Positions 22,988 to 35,499 of a stretch of 64,000 nucleotides of DNA are shown here, one piece after another (the stretch's first letter is position 1; each line of letters opens with the position of its first letter). The notes below the pieces were generated by a model. The model did not search any database. It was not told the DNA's origin and worked only from the letters and a program-made list of their open reading frames with translations. Source of the DNA: Gonatopus flavifemur. Lineage: Eukaryota > Arthropoda > Insecta > Hymenoptera > Dryinidae. The stretch is from assembly GCA_018340375.1 (NCBI GenBank), contig JAFFJZ010000025.1, positions 3,239,501 through 3,303,500 on the forward strand, given 5' to 3'. The position numbers were made by a program, and so were the translations under genes.

Positions 22988-23195
22988 GAGAAATTTAAAC
23001 AGTCACATCAACTATTTGACGATACCCATTCACATCCAGTATTCACAACTATGCAAACAGTTATGGTAACTTGTTCAAGGTAATGACAACTATTTATATA
23101 CTTGCAATAACTATAAAAAGAGTTGGAAAAATTATAATCAAATACCTGTCATCTTACATACTTGCCATGACTATAAATTTCCCTGATTGTGTATG
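22988..23195. repeat. MITE-like inverted repeat, about 200 bp
   Basis: The left end CACTGAGAGAAATTTAAACA and the right end TATAAATTTCCCTGATTGTG are roughly inverted. The inside holds several AACTAT/ATAGTT words. Ends are of the CACTGAGA type seen elsewhere in the window. Confidence 0.5.
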
Positions 23196-23690
23196 ACTAA
23201 AACGAACTCATGCATGTGATTTTTTTCATGTAACGAAATATGGTTGTCACAATGAAATGATTCCGTTGCACAAAAAATTATAAGGATGACTCATTTTCGA
23301 TTGTTGTATTGGTACCATGTTCATGTTTCAATAATATATTTGGATATTTTATACCATTAAAACATTTCTCCCAGTGCAATGTAAGATATTTGAATGAGTT
23401 TTCATTTGATTTTAATCATACAATTTCTGCCATACCTTCCGTGTAAGGTAATTGAAGAACATTTGAATTTAATCAAAATATCAATCTGATATTCATTATA
23501 TACATAAATGTGAGCGCACATTAATCTGTTTTTGATTTCACAAATGTAAATGAAATATTCATAAAATATCCATGAAATGGATGAACGTAACGAGGACTAG
23601 AATGAATTTAAATTTTATAAAATTAAAATAAAAATTCGAATGAGCTGATAACAAAGAATCAACAAGAACAATTGGTATGATATTATTTGA

Positions 23691-26600
23691 TTAGAGTTCA
23701 GTTAATGTTCTTTGAGTTTCGTTTGGCGCATCATGGGATTGTAAATTATTATCGAAAGGTGTAGGTTCCCTGTAATTGTATGTTGGAAAATATGATGGCA
23801 TGAGTGGAGGATAATTGAAATATTGTGGTGGATAATATTGGAATTGAGTCGATTGTTGGTATCCATGATGTGGCTGATCAGCTTGTGGGAAATCACGAAT
23901 TTGTTGCCCAGGAACGGATGAAGTACTAGTTTCCGAAACCGTAGATCTCAAATTTGAGTTACTTTCTAGATTGCTCGATGGCCATGCATAGTTCGGTGTA
24001 TTGGAGTTGATCGGTCCGGAAGCATGTTGCGTTTGTGATTCCAAATGACGTACCGCATTAGATGCCAATTTCAAATCACGAGGAAGTTGTTGATTTGAAC
24101 TAGTGGCGACAGAAGCATTTTCTGACCGCATATTGGAATTCAGTGGACAATTTAAACTGTCATGAGACTTAGATGTCGACTGAATTTGTCCTCGAGTATG
24201 TGAATTTTCGTTCGCTGTAATATGGGATGAAATATATTTAAAACAATAGAAGACCAAAGCATAAAAGAAATCATTCACTCAAAATCAAGAATGAATTTGA
24301 ATGATCTATCATCAAGTACAAATAAGTGAGTTAAATAATCACACACCCATCCACCACAAAATATTCTGGGAATCTTCTGATAAAAATGCTACAAATGAAC
24401 GTTCCCAGAATATTTTGACAAGATCCAAAGGATATTCAATTCTAGAACGGGGATATGGAACTTTCAGACCACCAAACGTTTTTTCTCTCCCAGCGGTTGA
24501 ACATCTCTTTATTGAAAAAATAGTTTTTAACCTGAATATTTTTGAAATATAAACCCTGATGAACAAAAATCATCCACAGTGAATTCAAATCCATTTAGTT
24601 TTGAATGAGATACAGCCATTTGAAATTTTCTGTGTTTCATATGCCTGTTCTAGAGTTAAAAAATGTCCGTAAAGCGTCGAATGAAACTGTTTTGAATATC
24701 CTCAAAATATTTTAGTATTCTTCTCGAGAAGAAGAGATTAGATTAGATCTCAAGAGATCTACAAAGGTTTCATTAGATCTAATCTTTTTTTTCTAAAAGC
24801 CACCACATTCAAAATATTCTATTTGTAATTAACGACTCTGTTTAGGATTTTTTCTCTTTGTATATTACATCGACATTCATAGGATGTTGAAAACTGTCTC
24901 ATCGTCATATCCTACGGACATGGACAGCATATTTACAGAATATCTGTAAAATTCCCATGTGGTACATGAATATACAGGGTGATTCAAAATTCCCGCACTC
25001 TTTTTTGGGAGTAGATTCCTGATGAAATTCTAAAACGATTTGTCTTTTTGCACAATGCTCTCCGACGCATGATTTCCGAGATATAATTAATTAAAGTTGA
25101 CTAATTATGAGGTGGATCCATCGGTCATTCAGGAGCGTCATAACAGAACAAGAGAGGAAGGTGCTTGCAGAGGGCGCTCATACGATCAGCTGATCGGTAT
25201 AATCGATACGATTTACCAGCATACAAATTGGTATACTCTCTATGTAGAACGATTGAATTCGTCGACACTGTGGAAAAATTGATCATTGTCATGAATTCTT
25301 ATCACGATATGCTGTAGGTGAAAGTTGTAATTTCAGTAATGATTTTTATTACGCAGACAAATGTGAAATAGTGTTATTTCGTAGGGATAGGGATTCAAGT
25401 GAGAGAAAAAAGTATAACTACTCGTTTTCAATCAGAATTTTCATGTAAAGAAGGAAACATGAGAATTTTCATTCACCCGATACCCAATTCGAACGGTTTG
25501 ATTAGTAAGTTTAACACAAGAGATTGGATTCCGAATCCTGTATTCTGATTGGTCGAGAATCAATGTATGTTAGATCAATCCTCGGCCGTTTCAAATGATT
25601 CTTCTGAAGAATGTGTTTTCGACTTATCCTAACCACAACATTGAACAATGATGAATTTATTCGAATTCACCCTTTTTACATCATTCGATGATTATAAAGG
25701 GTTTATCGAACGTTAATAACTTACTTAAGATCACTCAAGTCCATCCATGTTTAAATCAAAATCTAATTCAAATGTGTGCAAGTTCGAGCGCGTTTCTACG
25801 TTTAGAAAATGTATTCGTCCTGAAAAGGACGGATTTGGTTAATCTTCAAAGACAATTCTTTTTCCATTTGGAATAACAATCTGCCCTTTGAAGTCATATG
25901 TGCTTTAAATGAAACTGTTTCGAGCTGTCACCTGATTGGTTGATTCGTATCACGAATGGTTGATTTAAGCTAAACAAACCGTATGTGATTACAATGTCAA
26001 TCAAGTGAATGATTGGGTCGTATACGATGTCACACCTTGTATTTTCGTCAAAATTGATGGATTCTGCAAGTTGAAGTAAGTTATTAACGTTCGATAAACC
26101 CTTTATAATGATCGAATGATGTAAAAAGGGTGAATTCGAATAAATTCATCATTGTTCAATGTTGTGGTTGGGATAAGTCGAAAACACATTCTTCAGAAGA
26201 ATCATTTGAAACGGCCGGGGATTGATCTAACATACATTGATTCTCGACCAATCAGAATAGAGGATTCGGAATCCAATCTCTTGTGTTAAACTTACTAATC
26301 AAACCGTTCAAATTGGGTATCGGATGAATGAAAATTCACATGTTCTCTTTGTTACATGAAAATTCTGATTGAAAACGAGTTGTTATACTTTTTTCTCCCA
26401 CTTGAATCCCTATCCCTACGAAATAACACTATTTTACATTTGTCTGCGTAATAAAAATCATTACTGAAATTACAACTTTCACCTACAGCATATCGTGATA
26501 AGAATTCATGACAATGATCAATTTTTCCACAGTGTCGACGAATTCAATCGTTCTACATAGAAAATTTACCAATTTGTATGCTGGTAAATCGTATCGATTA

Positions 26601-28588
26601 TACCGATCAGCTGATCGTATGAGCGCCCTCTGCAAGCACCTTCCTCTCTTGTTCTGTTATGATGCTCCTGAATGACCGATGGATCCACCTCATAATTAGT
26701 CAACTTTAATTAATTATATCTCAGAAATTATGCGTCGGAGAGCATTGTGCAAAAGGACAAATCGTTTTAGAATTTCATCAGGAATCTACTCCCAAAAAAG
26801 AGTGCGGGAATTTTGAATCACCCTGTATAACCACAATACCGTACATACGCATGTACACGCAAATTTAGTTAGTTATATACAATAGAGAGGAAAATTGAAG
26901 AACAATTACCAGGATTGCAATGATTAGATGCATTTGCTGAAGAAGAATCTTCCAACTGTACATTAGAATTCAGTGAAGACTTATTTAGACTCTCATTAAA
27001 TGCGGGCGCTGTCTGAGTTTGTCTCTCAGTATCTGAATTATCATTCGCTGTAATATCAAGCACATTATATATAGAAGAATATGAAATACCAAAACTTCAA
27101 AAAACAAAATGTATAAAACAAGAATATAATCTTAAACAAATTGAGAAAATTCTCTCATTATAAGAGGGGTGTCTAAGAGTAAGAGGAAATTATTCTTTAA
27201 ATTAGGTTTGAATATTCTTTGCACCAAAGTTAGAATGACGTTTTTTTCATTTTATCACTAATCACTCCGGTTATTGAGAAGTTGGTTATTTGTAAAAAAA
27301 ATTTGTTCCTTACGTTTACGCGTTTTTGAATAATGTGATGCAGGATCGAGGGTTTCCACACTTCTTTTTCTCGCTCTGCTTGCATTTGCCCTCTCACAAC
27401 TTTCTTTTTTCTTTTGAGCTTGTTTGGTGGGCGAAAGTTGTATCTCGTCTCTCAGATGACTCATCTTTCTATTCACTATATTATTAAATTCAGGCACAGA
27501 CAGAACGATGTTGTGCTTATTTTTCAAATAACCTTACATGAAAATAAAATGAAAATCCGATAAGAATCAACTGATGTCATAATACACAATTTTGATGAAA
27601 TTTGTAAGTTATCTTGAAATTCAACCAATTACCAATAATAGCCATTCTAATTAGTGAGTGTGCTTGATGTAAACCTTCAGCGGTGCGATTATTCAGCAGT
27701 TCTTCTTCAGAGACCAACTCAAGGAGTATATTTCTCACAAATGCCCGTTTCTTATAATTAGACTTGACGAGTACCCAATTCAATTGACTTTGACTCAATT
27801 TCACCCCTGTTTTTGGATGTAACTCTACCTATAAATAATGAAATGTCCAGATGATTATTGCATCAATGTTTATTTTTTGATCAGCTACCAAGACATACCA
27901 AAATTTCTCTGTCACGAAGAATTGGTGGTTGATTGGCAGCTTTTCGGATAGCAGCAGCTTGTAAATCAGAAATAGCCGCGAATTCTGGTGTGACTACAGT
28001 TGACGAATTTTTATTTTAAATGAAATACCTTTTTATGACGTTAAGAGTTTAGAACAGGGCATAATCTGAGTAAAATCTAGAACTTGCCGAAATATTGGAT
28101 ACTCAATTTTCAGAAACAAATGAAAAACCCAAGTGAAAAAATATTCAAAATTATACATCATCCATACATAATTCAATATAACTCATGTACAAGTTTTTTT
28201 TGTAGAAATAACGTTTCAGTTAAAACTGACCCTCAAATTATGCCCTATTTTAGAACAGTACTGAAATTACCTCGTGACACCCATTCTTTACAAATACAAT
28301 TTTTGCAGTTCGCGCACAAATCATTTTGATTTTCTTCACGATGGAAAACATTCTCTGCGTCCATATCTTCATTTTCATCTCCTGAATTTTGTACCACACG
28401 CCCTTCACAATGTTGGAGATCCAGAGTGGACTTCATTAATTTCTCTGAGCTTCTTTTTTTGGTTGCATTTTTTATTCTTTTATTCGTCGAAGCTTTTCGT
28501 TTCTCAGCCATTATTTCAGGAGGGTGAGTTTTATTCAGAACACGTCCAAAGATATCAACTTCAAGAGAGTCCAAATAATTTTTATTAC
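23691..28588 (-). CDS. BEN-domain protein, six exons
   Basis: Exons 28588-28271, 27993-27899, 27828-27633, 27532-27314, 27047-26910 and 24214-23691 join in phase at GT-AG sites. From ATG 28511 (MAEKRKAS) they give 470 residues. An acceptor at 28588 leaves room for a further upstream exon. Order: Lys-rich N-terminus; small Cys cluster (CANCKNCIC, about 66-76); BEN-like domain in exon 3 (about 113-178: VELHPKTGV, SQSQL, VRNILLELVSEEEL); Lys/Arg-rich stretch (about 200-250); two related exons (4.5 kb of genome apart) starting ANDNS and ANENS; Pro/Tyr/Gln-rich tail. BEN domains act in DNA binding and chromatin repression, so a nuclear regulator is likely. Last intron carries a 1.85-kb foldback. 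Exon edges are read by eye. Confidence 0.72.
24975..26825. mobile_element. Large foldback element with 750-bp arms, TA target duplication
   Basis: The ends CAGGGTGATTCAAAATTCCC and its inverse are flanked by TA (24973-24974 and 26826-26827). Left arm 24975-25724 and right arm 26077-26825 are inverted copies with only scattered differences. They are separated by about 350 bp of unrelated sequence. There is no transposase. The CAGGGTG start and TA duplication suggest a non-autonomous relative of a mariner-type element. It lies in the last intron of the BEN-domain gene, so its transcript could fold into a very long hairpin. Confidence 0.9.
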
Positions 28589-28803
28589 CTAATACAGATA
28601 AATAATGCAATTTGAATATGAATAAATGAACAGAAGGAGTCCATTTAGAACGTGCTTGATTTGAGAAGATCTTTTTGAGAGGACTGTGCTATACACCATT
28701 CAAAAATAATAGAACGAAAATTACAGAAAGTTGTGGAATTTGTTCGTCTTCAGATGTAATTTTATATTTCTCGTGATTCTCTTATGTTCAATAATGAAGG
28801 CTG
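28589..28803. other. Upstream flank of the BEN-domain gene
   Basis: AT-rich and without a recognisable exon or repeat. A promoter, if the gene starts at 28511, would lie here or farther right, but no motif stands out. Confidence 0.3.
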
Positions 28804-29031
28804 CACTGTAAAAAAACTTTCGGAAAATTTACCGGAATTTGTCGGGAAGCAATTAACCCGAAGAAAATTCGGGAAATTTACCGAGATTTTGGTAATTATA
28901 CCAAAAAAATCGGTATATCTACCGACAAATTCGGTAAAATTACCAAAATCCCGGTAACTTTCCCGACTTTTTTTCGGGTTAATTGCTTCCCGACGAATTT
29001 TGGTAAATTTACCGAAAGTTTTGTTACAGTG
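28804..29031. repeat. Foldback MITE built from short palindromic words
   Basis: The ends CACTGTAAAAAAACTTTCGG and CCGAAAGTTTTGTTACAGTG are inverted. The body repeats TTTACCG, AATTCGG, TTTTGGTAA and AATTACC words that pair within and between arms (CGGGAAGCAATTAACCCG with CGGGTTAATTGCTTCCCG). It is 228 bp and non-coding. Confidence 0.88.
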
Positions 29032-29039
29032 TGATTATA

Positions 29040-30130
29040 CTTGTTCAGTTGAAAGTTTCATGTTTATCTTTTGATCTAACATGTGGTTTTACACTAATTT
29101 TTAACATTAGGTATTCCAAAAGGTTGGAAGAGTACAATATTATATTTCTGATAACCTGGGCAATTCTTTTCAAAATTTTATTACAACTATATAGGAAGAT
29201 ATTATGCACCTCGTCCATTCCACTTATAACATTTTCCATTCGCTGCACTGAGTGCGCGGCGGCATATTCTTATTTTTTTGGATCTTGTAGCTAATATACA
29301 AGATAGAAATATCTCAGTGCAGCGAATGGAAAACGCTATTATTTTCCGTGAAAATTATTCCAAAAACTACGAACTCCCATATTTTCATAGAATAAGTTTT
29401 CAGATGGAACGAAAAAAACGAAATACGTATTGAAAAAAAATGTCAGTTAATCCTGTGGAAAAAATGAAAGAATTTTTAACTGAAAAATTATTTCTGATGA
29501 GTAATCAACGTCTAAACAAATGTGAAATATAATAAACTTCCCAATGTTTCTAAAAGGTTATTCTTTTCAATATTGCACTGCATATACAGAAACATTAGCA
29601 TTCATTTGGACACGGATGTGGAAATTACAGAATATTGTAAAATTGGTCTGTTTCTAGGTCCAATTGTTCACGCCTTCTGATTTCCTCATGATGAAGAATG
29701 AAGTTTTACCATATTATTCATTTAAAAGTTTCATTTTATAATTTTGATTTAACGTGTGATTTCACGTTCATTTTTCACATCATGTATTTGAATTTGAAAT
29801 AGTTAAAATGCGCAATATCAAATCTTTGTATATGTACCATGTTAAATCTTTCTCAAAATTTGATTACGTCTTTCTCGCCTAAGAAGATATTATACACTTC
29901 ACTCATTCTCCATGCAGATGATTAAAAAAATTCCAAACTTCCACGTATTTGAAAAATATATTTTGAGATGGAACGATAGAAAACGAAACATGTATAGAAA
30001 ATGTATATCCGTTACGTGTGATGTGACGGATTCCGTGTTTAAGCAAAGCCAAACTTCCGAATATGTATTCACCTGGAAAGGTTACACTCTTTTCAATACT
30101 GCACTGCATATAAAGAAATTTATTGACACT
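29040..30130. repeat. Diverged tandem duplication, about 690-bp offset
   Basis: GAAAGTTTCATGTTTATCTTTTGAT at 29050 has a counterpart at about 29737. In both copies it is followed in order by a TGTGATTT/TGTGGTTTTACA word, a GAAGATATTAT(G/A)CAC word, GATGGAACGA.A.AAACGAAA and TTTTCAATA(T/C)TGCACTGCATATA.A. Identity is partial. A short stretch at about 30680-30715 may be a third trace. No credible gene. Confidence 0.65.
29232..29334. repeat. Short hairpin inserted in the first duplicate
   Basis: TTTTCCATTCGCTGCACTGA and its inverse TCAGTGCAGCGAATGGAAAA enclose about 60 bp. The second copy of the duplication lacks this block, so it looks like an insertion. Confidence 0.7.
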
Positions 30131-30774
30131 GGTATTCATTCCAACAAATATGTGATAAGAATAAAATGTACAGTTCAATCTCACATTAGAACAAACGTAA
30201 AGAATATTGAAGGAATCGACTTTATATATATTTTTCAACTTTGAACCGTTCATTGAAATCAATACACTGGGATACAAAACAATGAAAAGTATGAAAAACC
30301 TTATGTTTTCCTCCAGCTATATTTTCGAAAATTACATCAGAAGAGTTCTTAGAGAATGGGGTATCAATTTTTTCAATGTCTTCATCTACTCCACGTATTA
30401 TTGCCTCATGCTGAGGTTATAGGTAACTGAAGAATTAGAATTGTAATTTCGATAATGTGATTATTTAAATGATGTGGAAAATTTTGATGATTACTTCACA
30501 CTCACGAGAAAGTCTTAGAATTTTCGCTTCGTAAAGCGTAGTAATGCCGTTCTCCACCCACGGTAAATCACCTATCCAGTTTTTTTAAATATATTTTGGT
30601 TTCACAGCTTGAATTATATTTTTTTTGTTTATTACGGGAATTTCATCTGTTTCTAGCCAAAAAATCAAAGTCCATGTATCATATCTCACTTCTTGATATT
30701 TCATGTGGTTTTTTGCCGCGCGTACATACAGGAGTGGTGTCTTCGTAAATGAAGTGTTCCAACTTATGATCTCA
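30131..30774. other. No gene seen
   Basis: AT-rich. A weak CACGAGAAAG..CTTCGTAAAGCG stretch at 30500 is not clearly an element end. The last four bases, CTCA, are the left target duplication of the Gypsy insertion. Confidence 0.4.
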
Positions 30775-31251
30775 TGTAGGGTATTTGTATAGACTATTGA
30801 GCCTTATTCAATAAATGATTGATATGCGTTGGATAATCGTTAACTGTAATCCTCTGGAATTGCGGGTCCTGATTATTGTCCTACATGCCAATAACCGAGT
30901 AATGATAGAACCGGATAAGAGTCACTGATGCACAAGGTTTAAAACGTAAGAGTGTATATATTTATTAATTCGACACAATAAAATAAATCATCACCGGATA
31001 ACTACGTTTATTAGCAATAACTTGTAGCATGATATGCAGTAGAGAATTAGAATCGAATATCAAGCCGCAATATCGCGTACGTGATATCTCGAGAGAGAAA
31101 TATTAGTCGAGGGGTTGCCGAGACAAGTGCTGGAACGGTTCTATATTTCCGTTGAGCGTCGTGTTCCGCTTAGTCAAGAAAGTTACTAGACTTGGGGTGC
31201 GTCCGCATTTCATGCGTCAAATGCAACCGCGTGACCAAGCTAGCGCCCACA
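30775..31251 (-). repeat. 3' LTR of the CsRn1-type Gypsy
   Basis: On the minus strand it begins TGTGGGCGCTAGC and ends CCCTACA. It is 477 bp, like the other LTR, from which it differs at about 30788 (T versus A) and at about 30930 (G versus A). Confidence 0.95.
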
Positions 31252-31254
31252 TTA

Positions 31255-31263
31255 CTCCCCCCC
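31255..31263 (-). promoter_or_regulatory. Polypurine tract of the Gypsy element
   Basis: Next to the 3' LTR the minus strand reads AGGGGGGGAGTAA directly before TGTGGG. This is the position and composition expected of the plus-strand primer. Confidence 0.75.
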
Positions 31264-31485
31264 TAGCGACTTACTAGGAGCGAGATTTACAATGTGGAGT
31301 AAAAAAGAAGAAAAAAAAAAAAATGTTTGTTCGATATCCGGTGATGACGATTTGGTTTGGTTACATATCGTGATTTTACATAAGATACATTGATTTGGTT
31401 TTACAATATTGCATGTTTTTCTTTGAATACAATGTTTATATATCTATTTTAATCTATATAGTAAAAAGAAGAAAAGAAAATAAAA

Positions 31486-34400
31486 CTATGTACAAGGCTG
31501 TCTTTGGTCAATAATTTGAACAGTCTTTTTCTGCCTCTGATACGTCCGTATCTGAGGTACATTAACATCGGTGTTTGCGTGCGACTGAAGGTCGTCTCGT
31601 AGGAAATACGCAGGTTTGATATTTTCGACCGAGATCTGTCGTGGTGTACCATCGATGTCGATTTCGAAAACGCGATCGGATACTCGTCGAATAACCTTAT
31701 GTGGGCCGGTGTACGGTCGTTCAAGAGACTTCTTGACCCTACATACACGGAGAAATACATGGGTGCATGTACTTAAGTCCTTAAATAGGAATGCTTTCCG
31801 CTTGTATTTCTGCTCCACCGGAACAGGTCTGACCAATCGCATATACTCTCTGAACTCTTCGAGAAATATTTGCGGATTGGGATTGTCATCGTCAGGTAAG
31901 ATAAGTTCACCGGGTACGCGGAGAACTGTACCGAATACAAGTTCAGCGGGAGCTGAACCAATGTCTAAAACATTCGAACGCAACCCTAAGAGAACAGTGG
32001 ATAACAAGCGTGTCCATTGCTGGTCCGCATGACACATTATTGCAGCTTTCAACGATCGGTGTCATCGCTCTATCATGCCGTTCGAAGCGGGGTGGTATGG
32101 CGTGGTTCGAATGCGGTTACAGCCGGTTAGTTTTAATAACGCGGTGAAAAGTTGGGATTCAAATTGAGAGCCTTGGTCCGTAGTCACGGTCTCCGGTGCT
32201 CCATATCGAGAGATCCAATGATCGAAAAATGCTCGACATACTGTTTGAGCCTCGATGTCTTTCAAAGGGATAGCTTCTGGCCACCGTGAAAATCGGTCTA
32301 TCATAGTCAAACAGTACTCGTATCCTTCGGAGATTCTGAGGCGTCCGACAATATCTAAATGAACATGTTTAAATCGGCCATCAGGTGCGGTGAACTGAGC
32401 TGGTTTTAAATGGTTATGGCGAGTAACCTTCGACTGCTGGCAGTCCAAACAATTTCTACACCATTCCGCGATGTCCGAATGCATTCTTGGCCAAACGTAC
32501 CTATTTCGAATTACCCTATCCGTAACTTTCGCGCTAGGGTGTGCGGGATCGTGAAACAGGTGGAAAACACGCTCGCGCAGGACCTTCGGAACTATCGGAC
32601 GCAAAGATTCACCAGCTAGGTCGCAAACAATGGTAGAATGGTCTGGTCCCCATTGAATTTTTCGTAAGTTGAGCGAGGAATCCGGGTTTTGTAGGAGGTC
32701 TTCGATTTCCTCGTCGTCTTTTTGGAACTGAGCGAGTTCTATTAAACTCCACTCCGTTGGTAATCGTAGGGATTCGACGCGCGAGAAAGAATCAGCTACG
32801 ACGTTCGACTCACCCGGAACATGTTCGATTTTGGTAGTGAATTCGGAAATGTAAGCAAGTTGCCTGAGCCTACGTGGAGGAGCCTTTTCCGAACTCTGTT
32901 TGAAAGCGTATTGAAGAGGTTTATGATCGGTAACGATCGTGAAGTCTTGACCTTCCAAAAAATACTTGAAATACCGGATTGCTTCGAAAATCGCGGTGAG
33001 TTCCCTATCATATGTGCTGTACGCACGTTGTGAAGGTGTAAAACGTCGGGAGAAGAACGCTAGAGGTTTCCAATTTCCCGAAACGTTTTGTTCAAGAGCC
33101 GCACCCATGCCTGTATCGGATGCATCGGTTACCAAACGAGTTTTGGCGTTGCCCACTGGATGTATGAGGAGAGTCGCGTTGGCAAGGTCAAATTTGGCTT
33201 TAGCGAAAGCTTGCTCCGATTCATCGGTCCAATTGACTGGCCGTTGGTCATTCTTCTTGGAACCAGATAAAAATGAGTCCAGTGGGGTCAGAATTGACGC
33301 TGCGTTAGGGAGGTTTCGGCGATAGAAATTTACAATACCCAAGAAACGTCTAAGTTCCTTGATGGTCTTAGGTTTAGGAAAATCAGTGATTGCTTTAACC
33401 TTCTCTTCGGTGGGCTTTAGCCCTTCAGAGTTGATTTTGTAGCCGAGGAATTCGATTTCCTTTTTACCAAATTCGCATTTGGTGAGATTAAGGCGCAAAA
33501 AATATGTTTTTAATCGTTCGAAAACGATTTTGAGATGCTCCTCGTGCTCCTCTGAACTTGAGGAAGCTACGAGGATGTCATCGACATACGCGAATGCAAA
33601 ATCCAAGTCCCCGAGAGCCCGATGTATATAACGTTGGAACGTTTGCCCAGCGTTACGTAACCCAAAGGTCATCCGCGTAAACTCGAATAGGCCGAATGGT
33701 GTTATCACGGCTGTTTTCGGGACATCAGCCGGTGCGACCGGGATCTGATTGTACGCCTTGTGTAAATCTAATTTTGAAAAAATTTGTCCACCCGCCAGAT
33801 TAGAGTTGAAATCATGTAGATGTGGTAGGGGATAACTGTCGTGTACAGTGACTGCATTGAGGCGTCTATAATCGCCGCAAATGCGCCACTCCTTATCCTT
33901 TTTCAACGTCATATGAATAGGCGATGCCCAGGGCTTTTTGAAAGACGGCAGATCCCGTCGTCACACATTTGTTTGAACTGAGCTTTGGCAGCTGCGAATT
34001 TGTCAGGTGCCAAGCGTCGTGCACGATTCGCTACTGGGGGCCCTGTTGTTTGTATCACGTGTTGTACCGCGTCAACTGGAACGTTCGTGATTTTAGAAGC
34101 ACCAGTGATTTCCGGAAATTTCGCGATAATTTCCGAGTAAGTAGACGACCGATTTATCGAGCTAATGCCGATGAGTTTGGCGCGCCCGAGAAAACCGTCA
34201 GCTTTTAATCCGGTAGTGGAATCGACTAAGCATTGACGATGTAATACTGGTACCAATTGATAGTGAGCCAATAGATCTGCTCCGATGATTGGAGTTGGAA
34301 CTGCGGCTACGATGAAGTTCCACGTTATATTTCTACGCAAACCTAAGTTTAATGTACGGCGTTTTTCACCGAATGTAGTAACGCGTGAGTTGTTCGCGGC

Positions 34401-34607
34401 AAATAACGGAAGGTCAGTTGGTGGAGGGGGGTTTTTTCTATTTACAGGGAGTAAGGATACGTCTGATCCCGTGTCGATGAGAAAAATTTCTCCGGTATGT
34501 TGATCGTTAATATGGAGACGTTTCGAAGTTCTCGGCACCGATCCGAGAGTCTCCGTCTGGACCGGTGTTGCTAGTTTACCGAATCGTTTCCTGATTTCTA
34601 TGCGCAA
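31486..34607 (-). pseudogene. Gypsy pol (protease-RT-RNase H-integrase), broken
   Basis: It follows gag with a short overlap and in the -1 frame, so it was probably expressed by frameshifting. Protease FLIDTGSDVSLLP lies near 34460. RT has YVDDIL (about 33580) with upstream FSKLDLHKAYNQI. RNase H has VTDASDTGMGAAL. Integrase has the HHCC region (CRNCLDCQQ), the DIVG...MIDRFSRW and TDQGSQF Asp motifs, and an NGMIER Glu motif. Breaks: a frame change at about 33915-33960 between protease and RT, and an in-frame TGA at 32062-32064 just after the integrase Glu. The tail continues to 31486. The protein cannot be made as it stands. Confidence 0.93.
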
Positions 34608-35476
34608 GGTTTAATACAGTTGCGCGCTTTCTTGCCATATTTTTTATGGTATTTACAATATCGGTTTGGATCGGGAGATTTTGATCTATTACGATTATGG
34701 CCCGATGGGTTTGGATGAGAGGATCTTTCCCGAGAATTATGGTTTTGTTGGTTCAGAATATGCTGGGTCAATAATTTCATTGACTTCAACATCTCTGTTT
34801 CGAATGGTGACGGTACCGTATTTGGAGCATCGGAAGAACGAGGCACGTGAGTCGCGGCCAATTCGAGTGAGGGCTGCCTGCTTTCGTCACGTGGTAAGTG
34901 ATTTGCAGATGATACTGGAAAAGATGAGAAGCCGGAAGGACGCGCGTATTCCGCGGCTCGATCAGCGAGTGCGGCTAACGCCTGTAAACCCTGAACTTCC
35001 GGAATGGCGACAAAGCTACGAATATGATTTGGCAAGTGTTCTAAAAATATTGTTCGGATTACGTCGTCGTTACACCTACCGTCGTTCAACGCTTGTAAAC
35101 GGTTAAGAATCAAAGAAGGCTTTCCGTCAGTTAACACTTCTCCTTCTAGAAGTTGACGCAAAGTAACTTCGGGAGACGACGCGAATCGATCAATCAATCG
35201 AGCTTTTATCTGCGTATAAATATCATTAGGTGGGGGATTTAATAACACCAAATCCCTGATGGCAGTCAGTAATTCATGGTCTAATTTTTCTATTAGAAAA
35301 TCAGCCTTGGTTGCCTCTTGCACGATTCATGCGTTCGCAAAAGTTCGATCGACTTGAGCAAACCACAAAACTGGGTCTTCCCTAATGAATGGTGGGATTT
35401 TCGGTGCATGGTATGCGGCTATTTGAGGGTTTGGGGCCGGTTGGCTCCCCGACGGATTCGCATCACTCTGACTCAT
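34598..35476 (-). pseudogene. Gypsy gag with CHCC-type finger, one internal stop
   Basis: Likely start ATG 35476 (MSQSDANPSG). The capsid-type region includes PPFIREDPVLWFAQVD and later ARLIDRFASSPEV and LRQLLEGE, as in CsRn1 gag proteins. The C-terminal finger is YCKYHKKYG..ARNCIKPC. A TGA at 35327-35329 interrupts the frame about 50 codons in, with no frame change on either side. About 292 codons in all. The frame stays open for 40 codons upstream of the chosen ATG with a hydrophobic stretch, but the start chosen fits the family better. Confidence 0.88.
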
Positions 35477-35499
35477 CTTATCGATGGCAAAAACCGTCC

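Noticed and set aside
24356..24420. Short hairpin with AAAATATTCTGGGAA arms
   Set aside because: Only about 18 bp pair, with no element ends. I could not separate it from chance in AT-rich DNA with confidence.
32410..35106. Plus-strand frames of 60-146 codons across the Gypsy pol and gag region
   Set aside because: They are antisense shadows of the minus-strand retrotransposon genes and show no domain.
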